A stretch of 64,000 nucleotides of DNA from Haloflavibacter putidus (GCF_006546625.1 NZ_VIAR01000003.1:62001-126000), one strand, 5' to 3'. Shown: positions 37,838 to 47,479, counted from the first letter of the stretch. A program made the numbers and translations. Notes: a model not told the origin generated them from the sequence alone.

Positions 37838-39003
37838 TGGAATTTGATTTTTTAAAGTCCGTAAAATCGGAAATCTTTGAAGAAGCGCAAAAACAACATC
37901 CCGATACACTTGGCAAACGAACTCATTTTAATACATCAGAAGAAGACCTGCCAAATTTAGATGGTGTAAACATTGCAATTTTCGGAGTTTTAGAAAATAG
38001 ACAATCGGTAAAAAACACCGATTCCAGGTTTGATTTTGATAAACTTCGCGAAGAATTTTATAAATTATTTGCTGGAAATTGGGATATTCAAATAGCAGAT
38101 TTGGGAGATATTGCTCCCGGAGATAGTGTAGAAGATACTTATTATGCGGTTCAAAAACTCAATAATTACCTTATAAACCGTAAAATCTTGCCAATTATGT
38201 TAGGCGGCAGTCAAGACTTGGTTTATGCACAATACAGAGCCTATGATGATTTTGGCAGAATGGTCAATTTTGTCAATATAGACGCCTGTTTCGACTTTGG
38301 CGATACAGAGCAAAGCATTAATAGTAAGTCTTACGTAGGCAAGATGGTTGTAGACAGACCGTACAATTTATTTAATTATGCCAACATAGGTTATCAAACC
38401 TATTTTAACGCGCAAAGCGAAATAGATTTAATAGATAAACTCTTTTTTGAAGCTTATAGATTAGGTGATATAGCCGGTAATTTAAAATTGGCAGAACCCG
38501 TTTTGCGAGACGCAGATTTTGTGGCTATAGACGTAAATAGCATAGCTTCTGAAAATATTTTAGGAAGTTTTGCTTCTCCCAATGGTTTTAATAATAGAGA
38601 GATATGCGCTATATCGCGCTATGCAGGTATAAGTGACAAAGTGAGTTCGTTTGGTATTTATCATATAGAAAATTTGGATTTTTCGAAAAATAATTTTATG
38701 TTGCTCTCCCAAATTTTATGGTATTTTATTGAAGGAGTAAATTATCGAAAAAATGAACAGCAAGTTAATTCTTCAAAAAAATCGTTAATAACTTACAAGG
38801 TCCCCATTAATGACGACATTCTAAGCTTTTATAAAAGTGAACTTTCTGGAAGATGGTGGGTAGAAATACCTTTTTCTGACACTGTTAACAATAAGTTAAG
38901 AAAAAACACGTTATTGCCTTGTAGTTATGAAGATTATTTAGAAGCTTGCAATCAGAATATTCCTGAGAGATGGTTTAAAGCTAAAATGAAAAACGAAATT
39001 TAA
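37837..39003 (+). CDS. Arginase/formimidoylglutamase-fold protein with altered metal site
   Basis: 388 residues of the arginase (ureohydrolase) fold, often annotated as formimidoylglutamase in Flavobacteriia. The usual metal ligands are changed: the GGxHS/D motif reads LGGSQDLVYA (about 126-135), the DAHxDxR motif reads NIDACFDFGD (about 148-157), and the SxDxDxxDP motif reads AIDVNSIAS. Loss of two His positions suggests the dimanganese centre is not formed in the normal way, so the enzymatic name is doubtful. It is coupled to topA and lies directly before gldKLMN, a placement conserved in the class; a role in type IX secretion or gliding is possible but unproven. Confidence 0.8.
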   Translation: MEFDFLKSVKSEIFEEAQKQHPDTLGKRTHFNTSEEDLPNLDGVNIAIFGVLENRQSVKNTDSRFDFDKLREEFYKLFAGNWDIQIADLGDIAPGDSVEDTYYAVQKLNNYLINRKILPIMLGGSQDLVYAQYRAYDDFGRMVNFVNIDACFDFGDTEQSINSKSYVGKMVVDRPYNLFNYANIGYQTYFNAQSEIDLIDKLFFEAYRLGDIAGNLKLAEPVLRDADFVAIDVNSIASENILGSFASPNGFNNREICAISRYAGISDKVSSFGIYHIENLDFSKNNFMLLSQILWYFIEGVNYRKNEQQVNSSKKSLITYKVPINDDILSFYKSELSGRWWVEIPFSDTVNNKLRKNTLLPCSYEDYLEACNQNIPERWFKAKMKNEI

Positions 39004-39116
39004 ATTAGTTAAAAAAGAAACGATCTTAGGTATTTTTGATAAAAAAATTGTTTTTTTACAAATTAATAAATAGGTTTACGCCCTTTAAATAAGATTATCT
39101 TAACCTTATTATAGTT

Positions 39117-40520
39117 ATGAGAAAAATTTTTGTTATTGTTGCTGTAGCTTCTTTCCTAGCCAGTTGTGGTGGGGGGGACCGCGGGCAACTTGTTGGAGTA
39201 GAAGGTAAAAAATGGCATCCAGAAAAGCCTTACGGAATGACAATTGTTCCGGGGGGTTCATTTATCATGGGTAAATCTGATGATGATGTTGCTGGTTTGA
39301 AAGATGCTCCAACCAAAACGGTTACTGTTCGTTCTTTTTATATGGATGAAACCGAAGTTACCAATAGTGAGTACAGACAATTCGTAAACTGGGTAAGAGA
39401 TTCTACCATTAGACAAATGTTGGCAGAAGAAGCAGAATTTGCCGGAGGCGGAGGAACCCAGGCTCCAGCGGGTCAACGTGGTGCTAGTGGCGCGTCTATT
39501 CAAGATTTTGCTTTTAAAGGGTCAGACCCAAACAATAATAACGCTAACCCTAACGATCCAAATGCTAATCAATCTGCTTACGAGCAGTACTCAATACATT
39601 TTGATCCTACAAATCAACGTTTAAACTGGGATCCTGAAATTATTACAAAAACTTCTGAATATCCAGATGAGCCTTATGTGCGTGTGATGGATGAAATTTA
39701 TCTACCGCCAGATGAGTCTTATAATGGGCAGCGTCTTATGGATGTTACTAAATTTAAGTATAGCTATAAGACCATGAATATTCAAGCTGCGGCACGCGGA
39801 GAGGGTAAAAGGTCAGACTTTATTCAAGAAGAGGAAGTGGAAGTTTATCCAGATACTACTGTATGGATTAAGGATTTTAACTACTCTTATAACGAGCCAA
39901 TGCACAACGATTACTTCTGGCATACTGCTTATGATAATTATCCGGTAGTGGGGGTTTCTTGGAAACAAGCAAAAGCTTTTTGTGACTGGAGAACACTTTA
40001 CCATAATGCAGATAGAAGCGAAAGAGGTTTGCATAATGTAAACACCTATAGATTGCCATCGGAAGCAGAGTGGGAATATGCCGCTCGAGGCGGATTGCAG
40101 TCGGCTACCTATCCTTGGGGAGGTCCTTACTCCAAAGACGATAGAGGTTGCTTTTTAGCAAACTTTAAGCCGTTGAGAGGGGATTATGCGGCAGATCAAG
40201 CTTTATATACCGTAGAGGCAGAATCTTTTGAAGCAAATGGTTACGGTTTATATAATATGGCCGGGAATGTTGCAGAATGGGTGGATTCTTCATATGATCC
40301 TTCTTCTTATGAGTTTTATTCTTCTATGAACCCAAATGTTAATAATGAAAATGATGCGCGTAAAGTAGTGCGTGGCGGTTCTTGGAAAGACGTAGCCTAC
40401 TTCTTAGAAGTAAGTACCAGAGATTATGAATATGCAGATTCTGCAAGAAGCTACATTGGCTTTAGAACTGTACAAGATTACCTAGGAAACGATTTAACCC
40501 TAAATGAACCTAGACGCTAA
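39117..40520 (+). CDS. gldK: GldK, type IX secretion/gliding lipoprotein
   Basis: 467 residues with a lipoprotein signal (Cys17, LASCGGG) and a formylglycine-generating-enzyme (SUMF1-like) fold: segments MVPGGSF-like near residue 44, MDETEVTNSEYRQFVNWV, YRLPSEAEWEYAARGG, and VVRGGSWKD near the end. GldK (PorK) forms, with GldN (PorN), the large periplasmic ring attached to the outer membrane. First gene of gldK-L-M-N, after a 113-bp gap from the arginase-like gene that probably contains the operon promoter. Confidence 0.95.
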   Translation: MRKIFVIVAVASFLASCGGGDRGQLVGVEGKKWHPEKPYGMTIVPGGSFIMGKSDDDVAGLKDAPTKTVTVRSFYMDETEVTNSEYRQFVNWVRDSTIRQMLAEEAEFAGGGGTQAPAGQRGASGASIQDFAFKGSDPNNNNANPNDPNANQSAYEQYSIHFDPTNQRLNWDPEIITKTSEYPDEPYVRVMDEIYLPPDESYNGQRLMDVTKFKYSYKTMNIQAAARGEGKRSDFIQEEEVEVYPDTTVWIKDFNYSYNEPMHNDYFWHTAYDNYPVVGVSWKQAKAFCDWRTLYHNADRSERGLHNVNTYRLPSEAEWEYAARGGLQSATYPWGGPYSKDDRGCFLANFKPLRGDYAADQALYTVEAESFEANGYGLYNMAGNVAEWVDSSYDPSSYEFYSSMNPNVNNENDARKVVRGGSWKDVAYFLEVSTRDYEYADSARSYIGFRTVQDYLGNDLTLNEPRR

Positions 40521-40584
40521 TTAACAGTGTAATTAACTTAACTCAAATAAATCAAACTTAACTTAAACAATTAAAACTTAAATT

Positions 40585-41226
40585 ATGGCAAAAGCTAAAA
40601 AATCAAAGAAAATAATGAATATGGTATATGGCCTTGGTGCGGCAGTTGTAATTCTAGGTGCACTTTTTAAAATTATGCACTGGCCATTTGGTAACGAAAT
40701 GCTTATCTTAGGGTTGGTAACAGAAGCATTAGTTTTTACCATTTCTGCCTTTGAGCCAGCAGATAATGAACTAGATTGGTCTTTAGTCTACCCAGAGTTA
40801 GCCGGAGGGCAAACTAGAACAAAACCTGCTAAATCTGAAGAACCTAAAGAAGCAGAAGGAATGTTGTCTAAGAAATTAGATAAAATGTTAAAAGAAGCCA
40901 AGATAGATGGTGCGTTAATGGCTAGTTTAGGAGATAGTATCAAGAATTTTGAAGGTGCTGCAAAAAATATTCAGCCGACGGTAGATGGTATGGCTTCTCA
41001 AAAGAAATATAGCGAAGAATTAAGTCTTGCTGCGTCTCAAATGGAATCTTTAAACAATTTGTATAAAGTACAAGTAGAATCTGCTAGTGAGCAGGCTAAG
41101 GTTAATAAAGCTGTTGCAGAAAACGCCGGTAAATTACATAAAGAAATGGAATCGTTAACTTCTAACCTTTCTTCACTTAACAATGTTTATGGTGGTATGT
41201 TAACAGCGATGCGTCCTAACGCCTAG
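40585..41226 (+). CDS. gldL: GldL, inner-membrane motor component
   Basis: 213 residues. Two membrane helices lie near the N-terminus (about 13-30 and 37-55; KIMHWPFGNEMLILGL is the family's signature) and a cytoplasmic coiled-coil tail follows. GldL (PorL) partners GldM to form the proton-driven motor that powers type IX secretion and gliding. 64 bp after gldK and 52 bp before gldM. Confidence 0.95.
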   Translation: MAKAKKSKKIMNMVYGLGAAVVILGALFKIMHWPFGNEMLILGLVTEALVFTISAFEPADNELDWSLVYPELAGGQTRTKPAKSEEPKEAEGMLSKKLDKMLKEAKIDGALMASLGDSIKNFEGAAKNIQPTVDGMASQKKYSEELSLAASQMESLNNLYKVQVESASEQAKVNKAVAENAGKLHKEMESLTSNLSSLNNVYGGMLTAMRPNA

Positions 41227-41278
41227 TCCATATTTACAACAAGTAATTTTATAAATAAATAAAAAACTAAACCAGAAT

Positions 41279-42844
41279 ATGGCATCAGGAAAGGAAACTC
41301 CAAGACAGAAGATGATTAACTTGATGTATTTGGTATTCATCGCGATGATGGCGCTAAATATGTCTAAGGAAGTTCTTACTGCTTTTGGAATGATAAATCA
41401 AAGTTTAGCAGAAGCTAACGAGACAACAGCTGAACGAAACGAGGCTTTTATGGCCGGATTAGCACAAAAGGCTTCTGAGCAACCGGAGCAGTATAAGCCG
41501 TTACAAGACAAAGCACAAAAAGTAGAAAGTGTTTCTAAAGATTTGAACAACTATATTGCAAATTTGAAGCAAGGAGCGTTAGAAGCGGGAAGTTATGAGA
41601 ACGATGAAGGAGAGTTGCAGTACGAAACTATGGATAAAACACAATATTTTGATGAAAAGTTTTACCAAAGTAAAGTAACAAAAGACGGACAAGAGTTTTT
41701 AGACGAAATAGAATCGTATAAAAATCAAATGCTTCAGTTAGTGCAAGGTCTAGAAGGATCAAGTTATAGAAGTATTGAAGCTACAATTAAAGAAAAATTT
41801 GATATTAGCGATGTAACGAATAGCGAAGGGGTTACTAAACCTTGGATTAACTATAACTTTGTTGGTTTCCCAATAATCGCTTCTTTAACCAAATTAACCC
41901 AAATGCAAAACGACATCAAAACGGTAGAAAACCAATTGTTGTCTGCAATGTTACAAGGAGAGCAAGCAAGTCAGTTATCTATGAGTAACTATCAAGCAAT
42001 GGTTGTTCCGGATAAATCTGCTTTCTTTAGTGGCGAGAACTTTACAGGTAAAATTGTATTGGGGCGTTATGATAATTCACTTACCTTTGATAAAGTAACT
42101 ATTAACGGAGAAGAAGTAGAGGCAGGAACAGGAAATGTAGCCTTAGATTTCCCCGCAGGTAACGTTGGAGAACAAAAAATAGAAGGAGAGTTACAATTTC
42201 AAGAAGGTGACTCAACCGTAACTTTACCAATTAGTGATTCTTATGCGGTAATTCCTAAACCTAATGCAGCAGTAATTTCTGCAGATAAGATGAATGTAGT
42301 TTACCGTGGTGTAAAAAACCCAATGACTATTTCTATTCCAGGTGTACCATCTGTAAGTGCTAGTGCACCAGGTTTGGCTAAGACAGGTTCTTCTAGCTAC
42401 GTTATGGATGTTACCAACGTAAAGGCAAAAGACGTAACTATTAGAGTAAATGGCGAATTGCCAAACGGAGAGCCGGTATCAGATAGTAAGAAATTCAGAA
42501 TTAAAGAAATTCCAAGACCGGTAGGTATTGTTGCTGGTCGTGATGGTTCTGGTGGGGCGTTAAGAATGCCGCGAGGAACGGTTGCGGTTGCACAAGTAAA
42601 TGCATCTTTACCAGACTTTGTTTTCGATTTAAATTTAAATGTAACCAGTTTTAAGTTTCAAGTAGTAGGAAAACCAATTGTTAACGTAGCAGGAAATAGA
42701 TTGAACGGTACCGCAAAAGCGCAATTACAAGGAGCGCCAAGAGGAGCGGTAATTACAATTTTTGATATTAAAGCTAAAATACAAGGAAACTCTTCGTATA
42801 CTTTACCAAGAATTTCACCGGTACTAATTGAGCTTACAGATTAA
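41279..42844 (+). CDS. gldM: GldM, motor component spanning the periplasm
   Basis: 521 residues. A single membrane helix near the N-terminus (about 10-35; QKMINLMYLVFIAMMALNMSKEV-like), then a large periplasmic region of helical bundle plus beta domains (about 40-521). GldM (PorM) transmits motor rotation from GldL to the GldK/GldN ring. Ends 10 bp before the chosen gldN start. Confidence 0.95.
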   Translation: MASGKETPRQKMINLMYLVFIAMMALNMSKEVLTAFGMINQSLAEANETTAERNEAFMAGLAQKASEQPEQYKPLQDKAQKVESVSKDLNNYIANLKQGALEAGSYENDEGELQYETMDKTQYFDEKFYQSKVTKDGQEFLDEIESYKNQMLQLVQGLEGSSYRSIEATIKEKFDISDVTNSEGVTKPWINYNFVGFPIIASLTKLTQMQNDIKTVENQLLSAMLQGEQASQLSMSNYQAMVVPDKSAFFSGENFTGKIVLGRYDNSLTFDKVTINGEEVEAGTGNVALDFPAGNVGEQKIEGELQFQEGDSTVTLPISDSYAVIPKPNAAVISADKMNVVYRGVKNPMTISIPGVPSVSASAPGLAKTGSSSYVMDVTNVKAKDVTIRVNGELPNGEPVSDSKKFRIKEIPRPVGIVAGRDGSGGALRMPRGTVAVAQVNASLPDFVFDLNLNVTSFKFQVVGKPIVNVAGNRLNGTAKAQLQGAPRGAVITIFDIKAKIQGNSSYTLPRISPVLIELTD

Positions 42845-42854
42845 AATAAATAAT

Positions 42855-43799
42855 ATGATGAATAAGCAAATTTATTCTTTGTTGGTAACAGGATTACTGT
42901 TCGTAGGAGCAGCAAATGCGCAAGCAGATATCCTTAATGCCAAAAGCGTAGATAGTTTGAACAGTGAAGAAACAGAAACTATAAACGAACACGATAAACC
43001 GTTAGATTATGGTTATGTAGATGATAGAGATGTGCTTTGGGCAAAAACAGTTTGGGAGTTTATCGACCTTAACCAAAGAGTAAATTTTCCACTGTACTAC
43101 CCGTTAGACGAGACGCCTACAAGACGTTCTTTGTTTACGGTAATTACAGATGCGATTCAAAAAGATAGTTTAAATATCTATAACGATTCCTATTTTATGC
43201 AAAAGTTTTCGCGCGATCAATTACAAGATAACTTGAAAGCACGACAAATTACAAATGTAGGTATCGAGGCCATGAACCAAGGTAAACCAGAAGACTCTTT
43301 GAGTGTAGGTTTAGGTGAAGTGGTAGAATCTGAATTAAATCCTGAAGATGTTGTAGGTTATAACGTTAGAGGCTATTGGTATTTTGATAAGCGTCAAGGA
43401 GAATTGCGTTATCGTTTACTAGGCTTAGCCCCTATGGTTACCTCAGCACAAGGGAAAGCGCAAATTTCAATGGCACAGATTAATGGTGATAACCTTTCTG
43501 ACGAGCAGAAAAAAGCTATGTTGGCGCCGGTAGAGTTATTTTGGGTGTTTTATCCAGAACTGCGCCCGGCCTTGCATAAAGCAAAAGTGTTTAACAGAAA
43601 TAATACGGCTAGACCTTTGAGTTTTGACCATTTGTTAAATGCAAGACGTTTTGATGCAGTAATCTATCGAGAAGACAACGTTCAAGGTGATCGTCAAATC
43701 GAAGATTATGTTGCAGACAACGCTTTAATGCAACTGTTAGAATCGCAAAGAATAAAAGAATCTATCCGCAATTTCGAATCGGATATGTGGAATTATTAA
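42855..43799 (+). CDS. gldN: GldN, periplasmic ring component
   Basis: 314 residues from the ATG at 42855 (a second ATG follows at once). Signal peptide ending AANAQA (about residue 22). The conserved DVLWAKTVWEFIDLNQRVNFPLYYP stretch follows (about 50-75). GldN (PorN) pairs with GldK. The frame is open upstream to 42828, within gldM, but the signal peptide fixes the start. A terminator closes the operon. Confidence 0.94.
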   Translation: MMNKQIYSLLVTGLLFVGAANAQADILNAKSVDSLNSEETETINEHDKPLDYGYVDDRDVLWAKTVWEFIDLNQRVNFPLYYPLDETPTRRSLFTVITDAIQKDSLNIYNDSYFMQKFSRDQLQDNLKARQITNVGIEAMNQGKPEDSLSVGLGEVVESELNPEDVVGYNVRGYWYFDKRQGELRYRLLGLAPMVTSAQGKAQISMAQINGDNLSDEQKKAMLAPVELFWVFYPELRPALHKAKVFNRNNTARPLSFDHLLNARRFDAVIYREDNVQGDRQIEDYVADNALMQLLESQRIKESIRNFESDMWNY

Positions 43800-43825
43800 G
43801 TTTATTCATTAGCAGTAATATTAGT

Positions 43826-43855
43826 AACGCCCTTTTTTAAAAAAGGGCGTTTTTT
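43826..43855 (+). terminator. Terminator of the gldKLMN operon
   Basis: AACGCCCTTTT pairs with AAAAGGGCGTT, followed by a T-run. A TTCCGTAAA word starts right after it at 43857. Confidence 0.9.
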
Positions 43856-43868
43856 ATTCCGTAAAATT

Positions 43869-44933
43869 ATGAAAGTAGAATACATTATTGTAGGTTTAGG
43901 TTTAAGCGGTATTGCCGTAGTCGAACAACTTAGAAAAAACAAACGTTCTTTTATGGTAGTGGCAGATCAATCGCAGCAAGCTTCTAAAGTAGCCGGAGGT
44001 TTAATGAATCCTGTGGTGCTCAAAAGATTTAAAATGGCTTGGAATGCAGAAGAACATTACATCACGGCAAAAAAGTATTATGCAGATTTAGAAAAGCTAC
44101 TAAACACGAAGTTGGTTGAACAAATACCCATTTATAGAAAATTTAGCTCTATAGAAGAACAGAATAATTGGTTTGAAGCAGCAGATAATCCGCAATTAGC
44201 ACCATTTTTAAACACAGGTTTATTAAACGAAATAGAAGGGGTTAAAAGCGATTTTAAATTTGGGAAAGTAGAGAATACCGGCTTATTAGATACCACCAAA
44301 CTTCTAGAAAATTATCGCAATTTTTTACGAACACAAAACCTATTAATAGAAGAAAGTTTCGATTTTTCTGCTTTGCATCTCACTGAAAAAAATAAGTATA
44401 AAGAAATACTTTTTGAACGTATTGTTTTTTGCGAAGGTTTCGGGATGTTACAAAACCCTTATTTCAATTATTTGCCTTTGGTAGGAAATAAAGGCGAATA
44501 CATTCATATAAAAGCCCCAAAATTAAAACTAGACAAAATTTTAAAAGCGGCAATTTTTATTATTCCCTGCGGCAACAATATATTTAAAGTGGGAGCGACT
44601 TATAGTCGAGAATTCGATAATCAAAATGCTTCAGAAAATGCTCGTACGCAACTTATCAATAAATTGAAAAAAATCTTAACCGTAGATTTTGAAGTTATTG
44701 GACAAGAAGCTGCGGTAAGACCTACTGTAAAAGATCGCAAACCTTTAATTGGGCAACATCCCATAGAAAAAAGTTTATACGTGTGTAACGGTTTTGGTAG
44801 CAGAGGTATTTTAATGTGTGCTCCAATGGCGCAATATCTTTTTAACTTTACGGAAAAGAATGAACCTTTACCAATAGAAATTGATAGCAAGCGCTACGAA
44901 TCTTTATTTCCTTCGGCGGCAGATTCTTTATAA
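43869..44933 (+). CDS. FAD-dependent oxidoreductase (DAO-like)
   Basis: 354 residues. N-terminal Rossmann motif for FAD (IIVGLGLSGIAVVEQL, about 5-20), a GGLMNPVVLKRF segment (about 43-54), and a C-terminal VCNGFGSRGILMCAP stretch in the style of D-amino-acid-oxidase-like enzymes. Substrate unknown. Commonly found right after gldN in Flavobacteriia. Its 3' end overlaps the convergent DUF983 gene by 40 bases. Confidence 0.87.
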   Translation: MKVEYIIVGLGLSGIAVVEQLRKNKRSFMVVADQSQQASKVAGGLMNPVVLKRFKMAWNAEEHYITAKKYYADLEKLLNTKLVEQIPIYRKFSSIEEQNNWFEAADNPQLAPFLNTGLLNEIEGVKSDFKFGKVENTGLLDTTKLLENYRNFLRTQNLLIEESFDFSALHLTEKNKYKEILFERIVFCEGFGMLQNPYFNYLPLVGNKGEYIHIKAPKLKLDKILKAAIFIIPCGNNIFKVGATYSREFDNQNASENARTQLINKLKKILTVDFEVIGQEAAVRPTVKDRKPLIGQHPIEKSLYVCNGFGSRGILMCAPMAQYLFNFTEKNEPLPIEIDSKRYESLFPSAADSL

Positions 44934-45292
44934 TTATAAAAAAGATTAATCCATATATTCCGCGATAAGCGCATAATTATAGGCATTAGTAAAATTAAAA
45001 CAGCTACTATTGCTATGAAAGAGCCAACAACGCCCAAACCAAAAAGCAGATGGGCAACTATAAAAGTGGCTACAGAAAATGCAACTCCTAAGGCATAGCT
45101 AACATACATTGCGCCGTAGAAAAAAGAAGGTTCCATTTTATATTTTATTCCGCAATGCGAGCAATATTCGTACATGTCGTAAACTTTGCTAAGTTTATAC
45201 GGATTGGAAACTTTGTACATTTCGCCCCGGTGGCAAACGGGACAAGTACCAGTTAAAATACTATATAGCTTAGATCCTCTTAAAAACTTCAT
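44894..45292 (-). CDS. DUF983 family small membrane protein
   Basis: 132 residues. An N-terminal CPVCHRGEMY and a second CSHCG (about 41-45) form a probable zinc ribbon; two membrane helices follow (about 60-110). Function of DUF983 is unknown. Convergent with, and overlapping, the oxidoreductase gene; divergent from the ABC-F gene. Confidence 0.85.
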   Translation of the reverse strand: MKFLRGSKLYSILTGTCPVCHRGEMYKVSNPYKLSKVYDMYEYCSHCGIKYKMEPSFFYGAMYVSYALGVAFSVATFIVAHLLFGLGVVGSFIAIVAVLILLMPIIMRLSRNIWINLFYNYKESAAEGNKDS

Positions 45293-45360
45293 GACATCTT
45301 TTTTAAACTATGCAAATTTAAGCATCTTTGCACTTAATCTCGGTAACTTTTAGTACACAA

Positions 45361-47295
45361 ATGCTCAACATTCATAATTTATCCATTTCTTTTCAAGGAG
45401 AATTTTTATTTCAAGAAATCACCTATAAATTAAATCCGGGAGATCGTGTAGGTCTAGTAGGTAAAAACGGAGCCGGAAAATCTACTATGCTAAAGATTTT
45501 GGCTGGTGAGATGGAAGCAGATAGCGGACAGTTAGCCAAAGAAAAAGACGTTGAAATTGGCTTCTTAAAACAAGATATAGATTTTGAAGAAGGCAGAACC
45601 GTATTGGAAGAAGCCTATCAAGCTTTTGAAAAGATAAAAGCTTGTGAAAAACAATTAGAAGAAATAAATACGCAATTGGCAGAGCGCACAGATTATGAAA
45701 GCGAAGGTTACCACCAATTAATGGTAGACTTAAACGATGTACAAAACCAATACGAAATAATTGGGGGGTATAACTACCAAGGTAATACCGAAAGAATTTT
45801 ACAAGGCTTGGGTTTTAAAAGAGCAGATTTTGATAAACAAACCCATACTTTTTCCGGGGGTTGGCGTATGCGTATAGAATTGGCCAAACTCTTACTGCAA
45901 AACAACGACATATTGCTTTTAGATGAGCCTACCAACCATTTAGATATTGAAAGTATTATCTGGTTAGAAGATTTCTTAAAAACCCACCCCGGTAGTATTG
46001 TAATCGTTTCGCACGATAAAATGTTTTTAGATAAAGTGACTAATCGAACCATAGAAATTTCTTTAGGGAAAATATACGACTATAATCAACCTTATTCCCG
46101 CTATTTAGAGCTTAGAGAAGAGCGACGCGAACAACAAATGGCAGCGCAAAAAAATCAGCAGAAAGAAATTGAGCATACAGAGAAGCTTATCGAAAAGTTT
46201 AGGGCAAAAGCAACCAAGGCATCTATGGCGCAATCGCTTATCAAGAAACTAGGTAAAATAGATCGTATTGAAGTAGATCAAGAAGATAATGCGGTGATGA
46301 GTCTGCAATTTCCTGTTTCGGTAAATCCGGGAAAAGTAGTAATAGAAGCAGAAAATATTTCTAAAAGCTATGGCAAAAAGCAAGTGTTGCAAAATATAGA
46401 CCTAATGGTAGAGCGCAACACAAAAACTGCTTTTGTGGGACAAAACGGACAAGGAAAATCTACTTTGGCCAAAATTATTGTAGGAGAGATAGACTATGAT
46501 GGTCATTTAAAATTGGGCCATAATGTACAAATTAGCTATTTTGCCCAAAACCAAGCCGAATATTTAGATGGTAGTAAAACGGTACTAGATACAATGTACG
46601 ATGCGGCAAATGCTTCTAATCGTACAAAAGTACGCGATATTTTAGGCGCGTTTCTGTTCCGCGGAGACGAGGTAGAAAAACAAGTAAAAGTACTTTCAGG
46701 AGGAGAGCGCAACAGACTGGCTTTGGCTAAAATATTATTAGAACCCTTTAATGTGTTGGTTATGGATGAGCCAACCAATCACTTAGATATTCAGTCTAAA
46801 AACGTTTTAAAGGATGCGCTTGCTAATTTTGAAGGCACGCTGATTGTAGTTTCGCACGATAGAGATTTTTTAAACGGATTAACAGATAAGGTTTACGAAT
46901 TTAGAGACCATAAATTAAAAGAATATCTGGGAGATATAAACTATTATTTACAAGAGCGCGCTATGGAAAATATGCGCGAAGTAGAAAAAGCTTCCGAACC
47001 CAAAAAAACAACACAAAGAAAATCTAGTGAGAAAAAATCTGAGGCCAAACAAACTTACGCACAGCAAAAAGAAATTAAAAGCTTAAAAAATAAATTAAGT
47101 AATATTGAAGCTTCCGTAACCAAATTAGAAAAAAAAATCAAACAGGCAGACGTAGATTTAGCGGTTAATTATGATGAAACTGCCGCCAACCCCGAGTTTT
47201 TTGATAATTACCAAAACGACAAAAAAGAATTGGAAAAGTTAATGAAAGACTGGGAGCGTGTGCAAGAGAAATTAGAAAATCTAGAAAACGAGTAA
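45361..47295 (+). CDS. ABC-F family ATPase
   Basis: 644 residues from the ATG at 45361 (an upstream TTG in the same frame is rejected because family members start MLNIHNLSI-like). Two ATP-binding cassettes: Walker A GKNGAGKST with signature FSGGWRMR in the first, GQNGQGKST with LSGGERNR in the second; the characteristic ABC-F linker between them (about 240-310), and a C-terminal coiled coil (about 555-644). ABC-F proteins lack membrane domains and act on the ribosome (translation rescue or antibiotic resistance). Which subclass this belongs to cannot be told by eye; Uup/YdiF-like is most probable. Confidence 0.92.
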   Translation: MLNIHNLSISFQGEFLFQEITYKLNPGDRVGLVGKNGAGKSTMLKILAGEMEADSGQLAKEKDVEIGFLKQDIDFEEGRTVLEEAYQAFEKIKACEKQLEEINTQLAERTDYESEGYHQLMVDLNDVQNQYEIIGGYNYQGNTERILQGLGFKRADFDKQTHTFSGGWRMRIELAKLLLQNNDILLLDEPTNHLDIESIIWLEDFLKTHPGSIVIVSHDKMFLDKVTNRTIEISLGKIYDYNQPYSRYLELREERREQQMAAQKNQQKEIEHTEKLIEKFRAKATKASMAQSLIKKLGKIDRIEVDQEDNAVMSLQFPVSVNPGKVVIEAENISKSYGKKQVLQNIDLMVERNTKTAFVGQNGQGKSTLAKIIVGEIDYDGHLKLGHNVQISYFAQNQAEYLDGSKTVLDTMYDAANASNRTKVRDILGAFLFRGDEVEKQVKVLSGGERNRLALAKILLEPFNVLVMDEPTNHLDIQSKNVLKDALANFEGTLIVVSHDRDFLNGLTDKVYEFRDHKLKEYLGDINYYLQERAMENMREVEKASEPKKTTQRKSSEKKSEAKQTYAQQKEIKSLKNKLSNIEASVTKLEKKIKQADVDLAVNYDETAANPEFFDNYQNDKKELEKLMKDWERVQEKLENLENE

Positions 47296-47298
47296 AGA

Positions 47299-47478
47299 AT
47301 GGTAGAACATTTTTTTCAATGTCCGTATTGCTGGGAAGAAATTTCTATGCTTTTAGACCCATCTGTAAGTCAAACTTATATAGAAGATTGCGAGGTTTGT
47401 TGCAATCCTATTCGTATCGAAGTAAATTTTGAGCAAGGAGAACTTGCAGGATTTTCGGCAATTACTATAGAGCAATAA
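47299..47478 (+). CDS. CPXCG-type cysteine-rich small protein
   Basis: 59 residues (MVEHFFQCPYCWEEIS at the start). Two cysteine pairs, CPYC (8-11) and CEVC (31-34), form a probable zinc ribbon, as in the CPXCG-motif family. Function unknown. Starts 3 bp after the ABC-F stop, so the genes are likely co-transcribed; a terminator follows. Confidence 0.85.
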   Translation: MVEHFFQCPYCWEEISMLLDPSVSQTYIEDCEVCCNPIRIEVNFEQGELAGFSAITIEQ

Positions 47479-47479
47479 A

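Larger units (their letters stand above)
473..44855. repeat. Dispersed short word TTCCGTAAA(G), at least 15 copies
   Basis: By eye I find the exact 10-mer TTCCGTAAAG, or its complement CTTTACGGAA, beginning at 2992, 3460, 3493, 12121, 24727, 27378, 32231, 34605, 34647, 34739 and 44846. TTCCGTAAA followed by A, or its complement, begins at 473, 6454, 32346 and 43857. Seven copies lie between genes or in terminators (one in the loop region at 3460, one overlapping a stem at 6454); the others lie inside genes. None was found after 44855. From base composition alone I estimate well under one 10-mer would be expected. The role is unknown; see findings. Confidence 0.75.
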
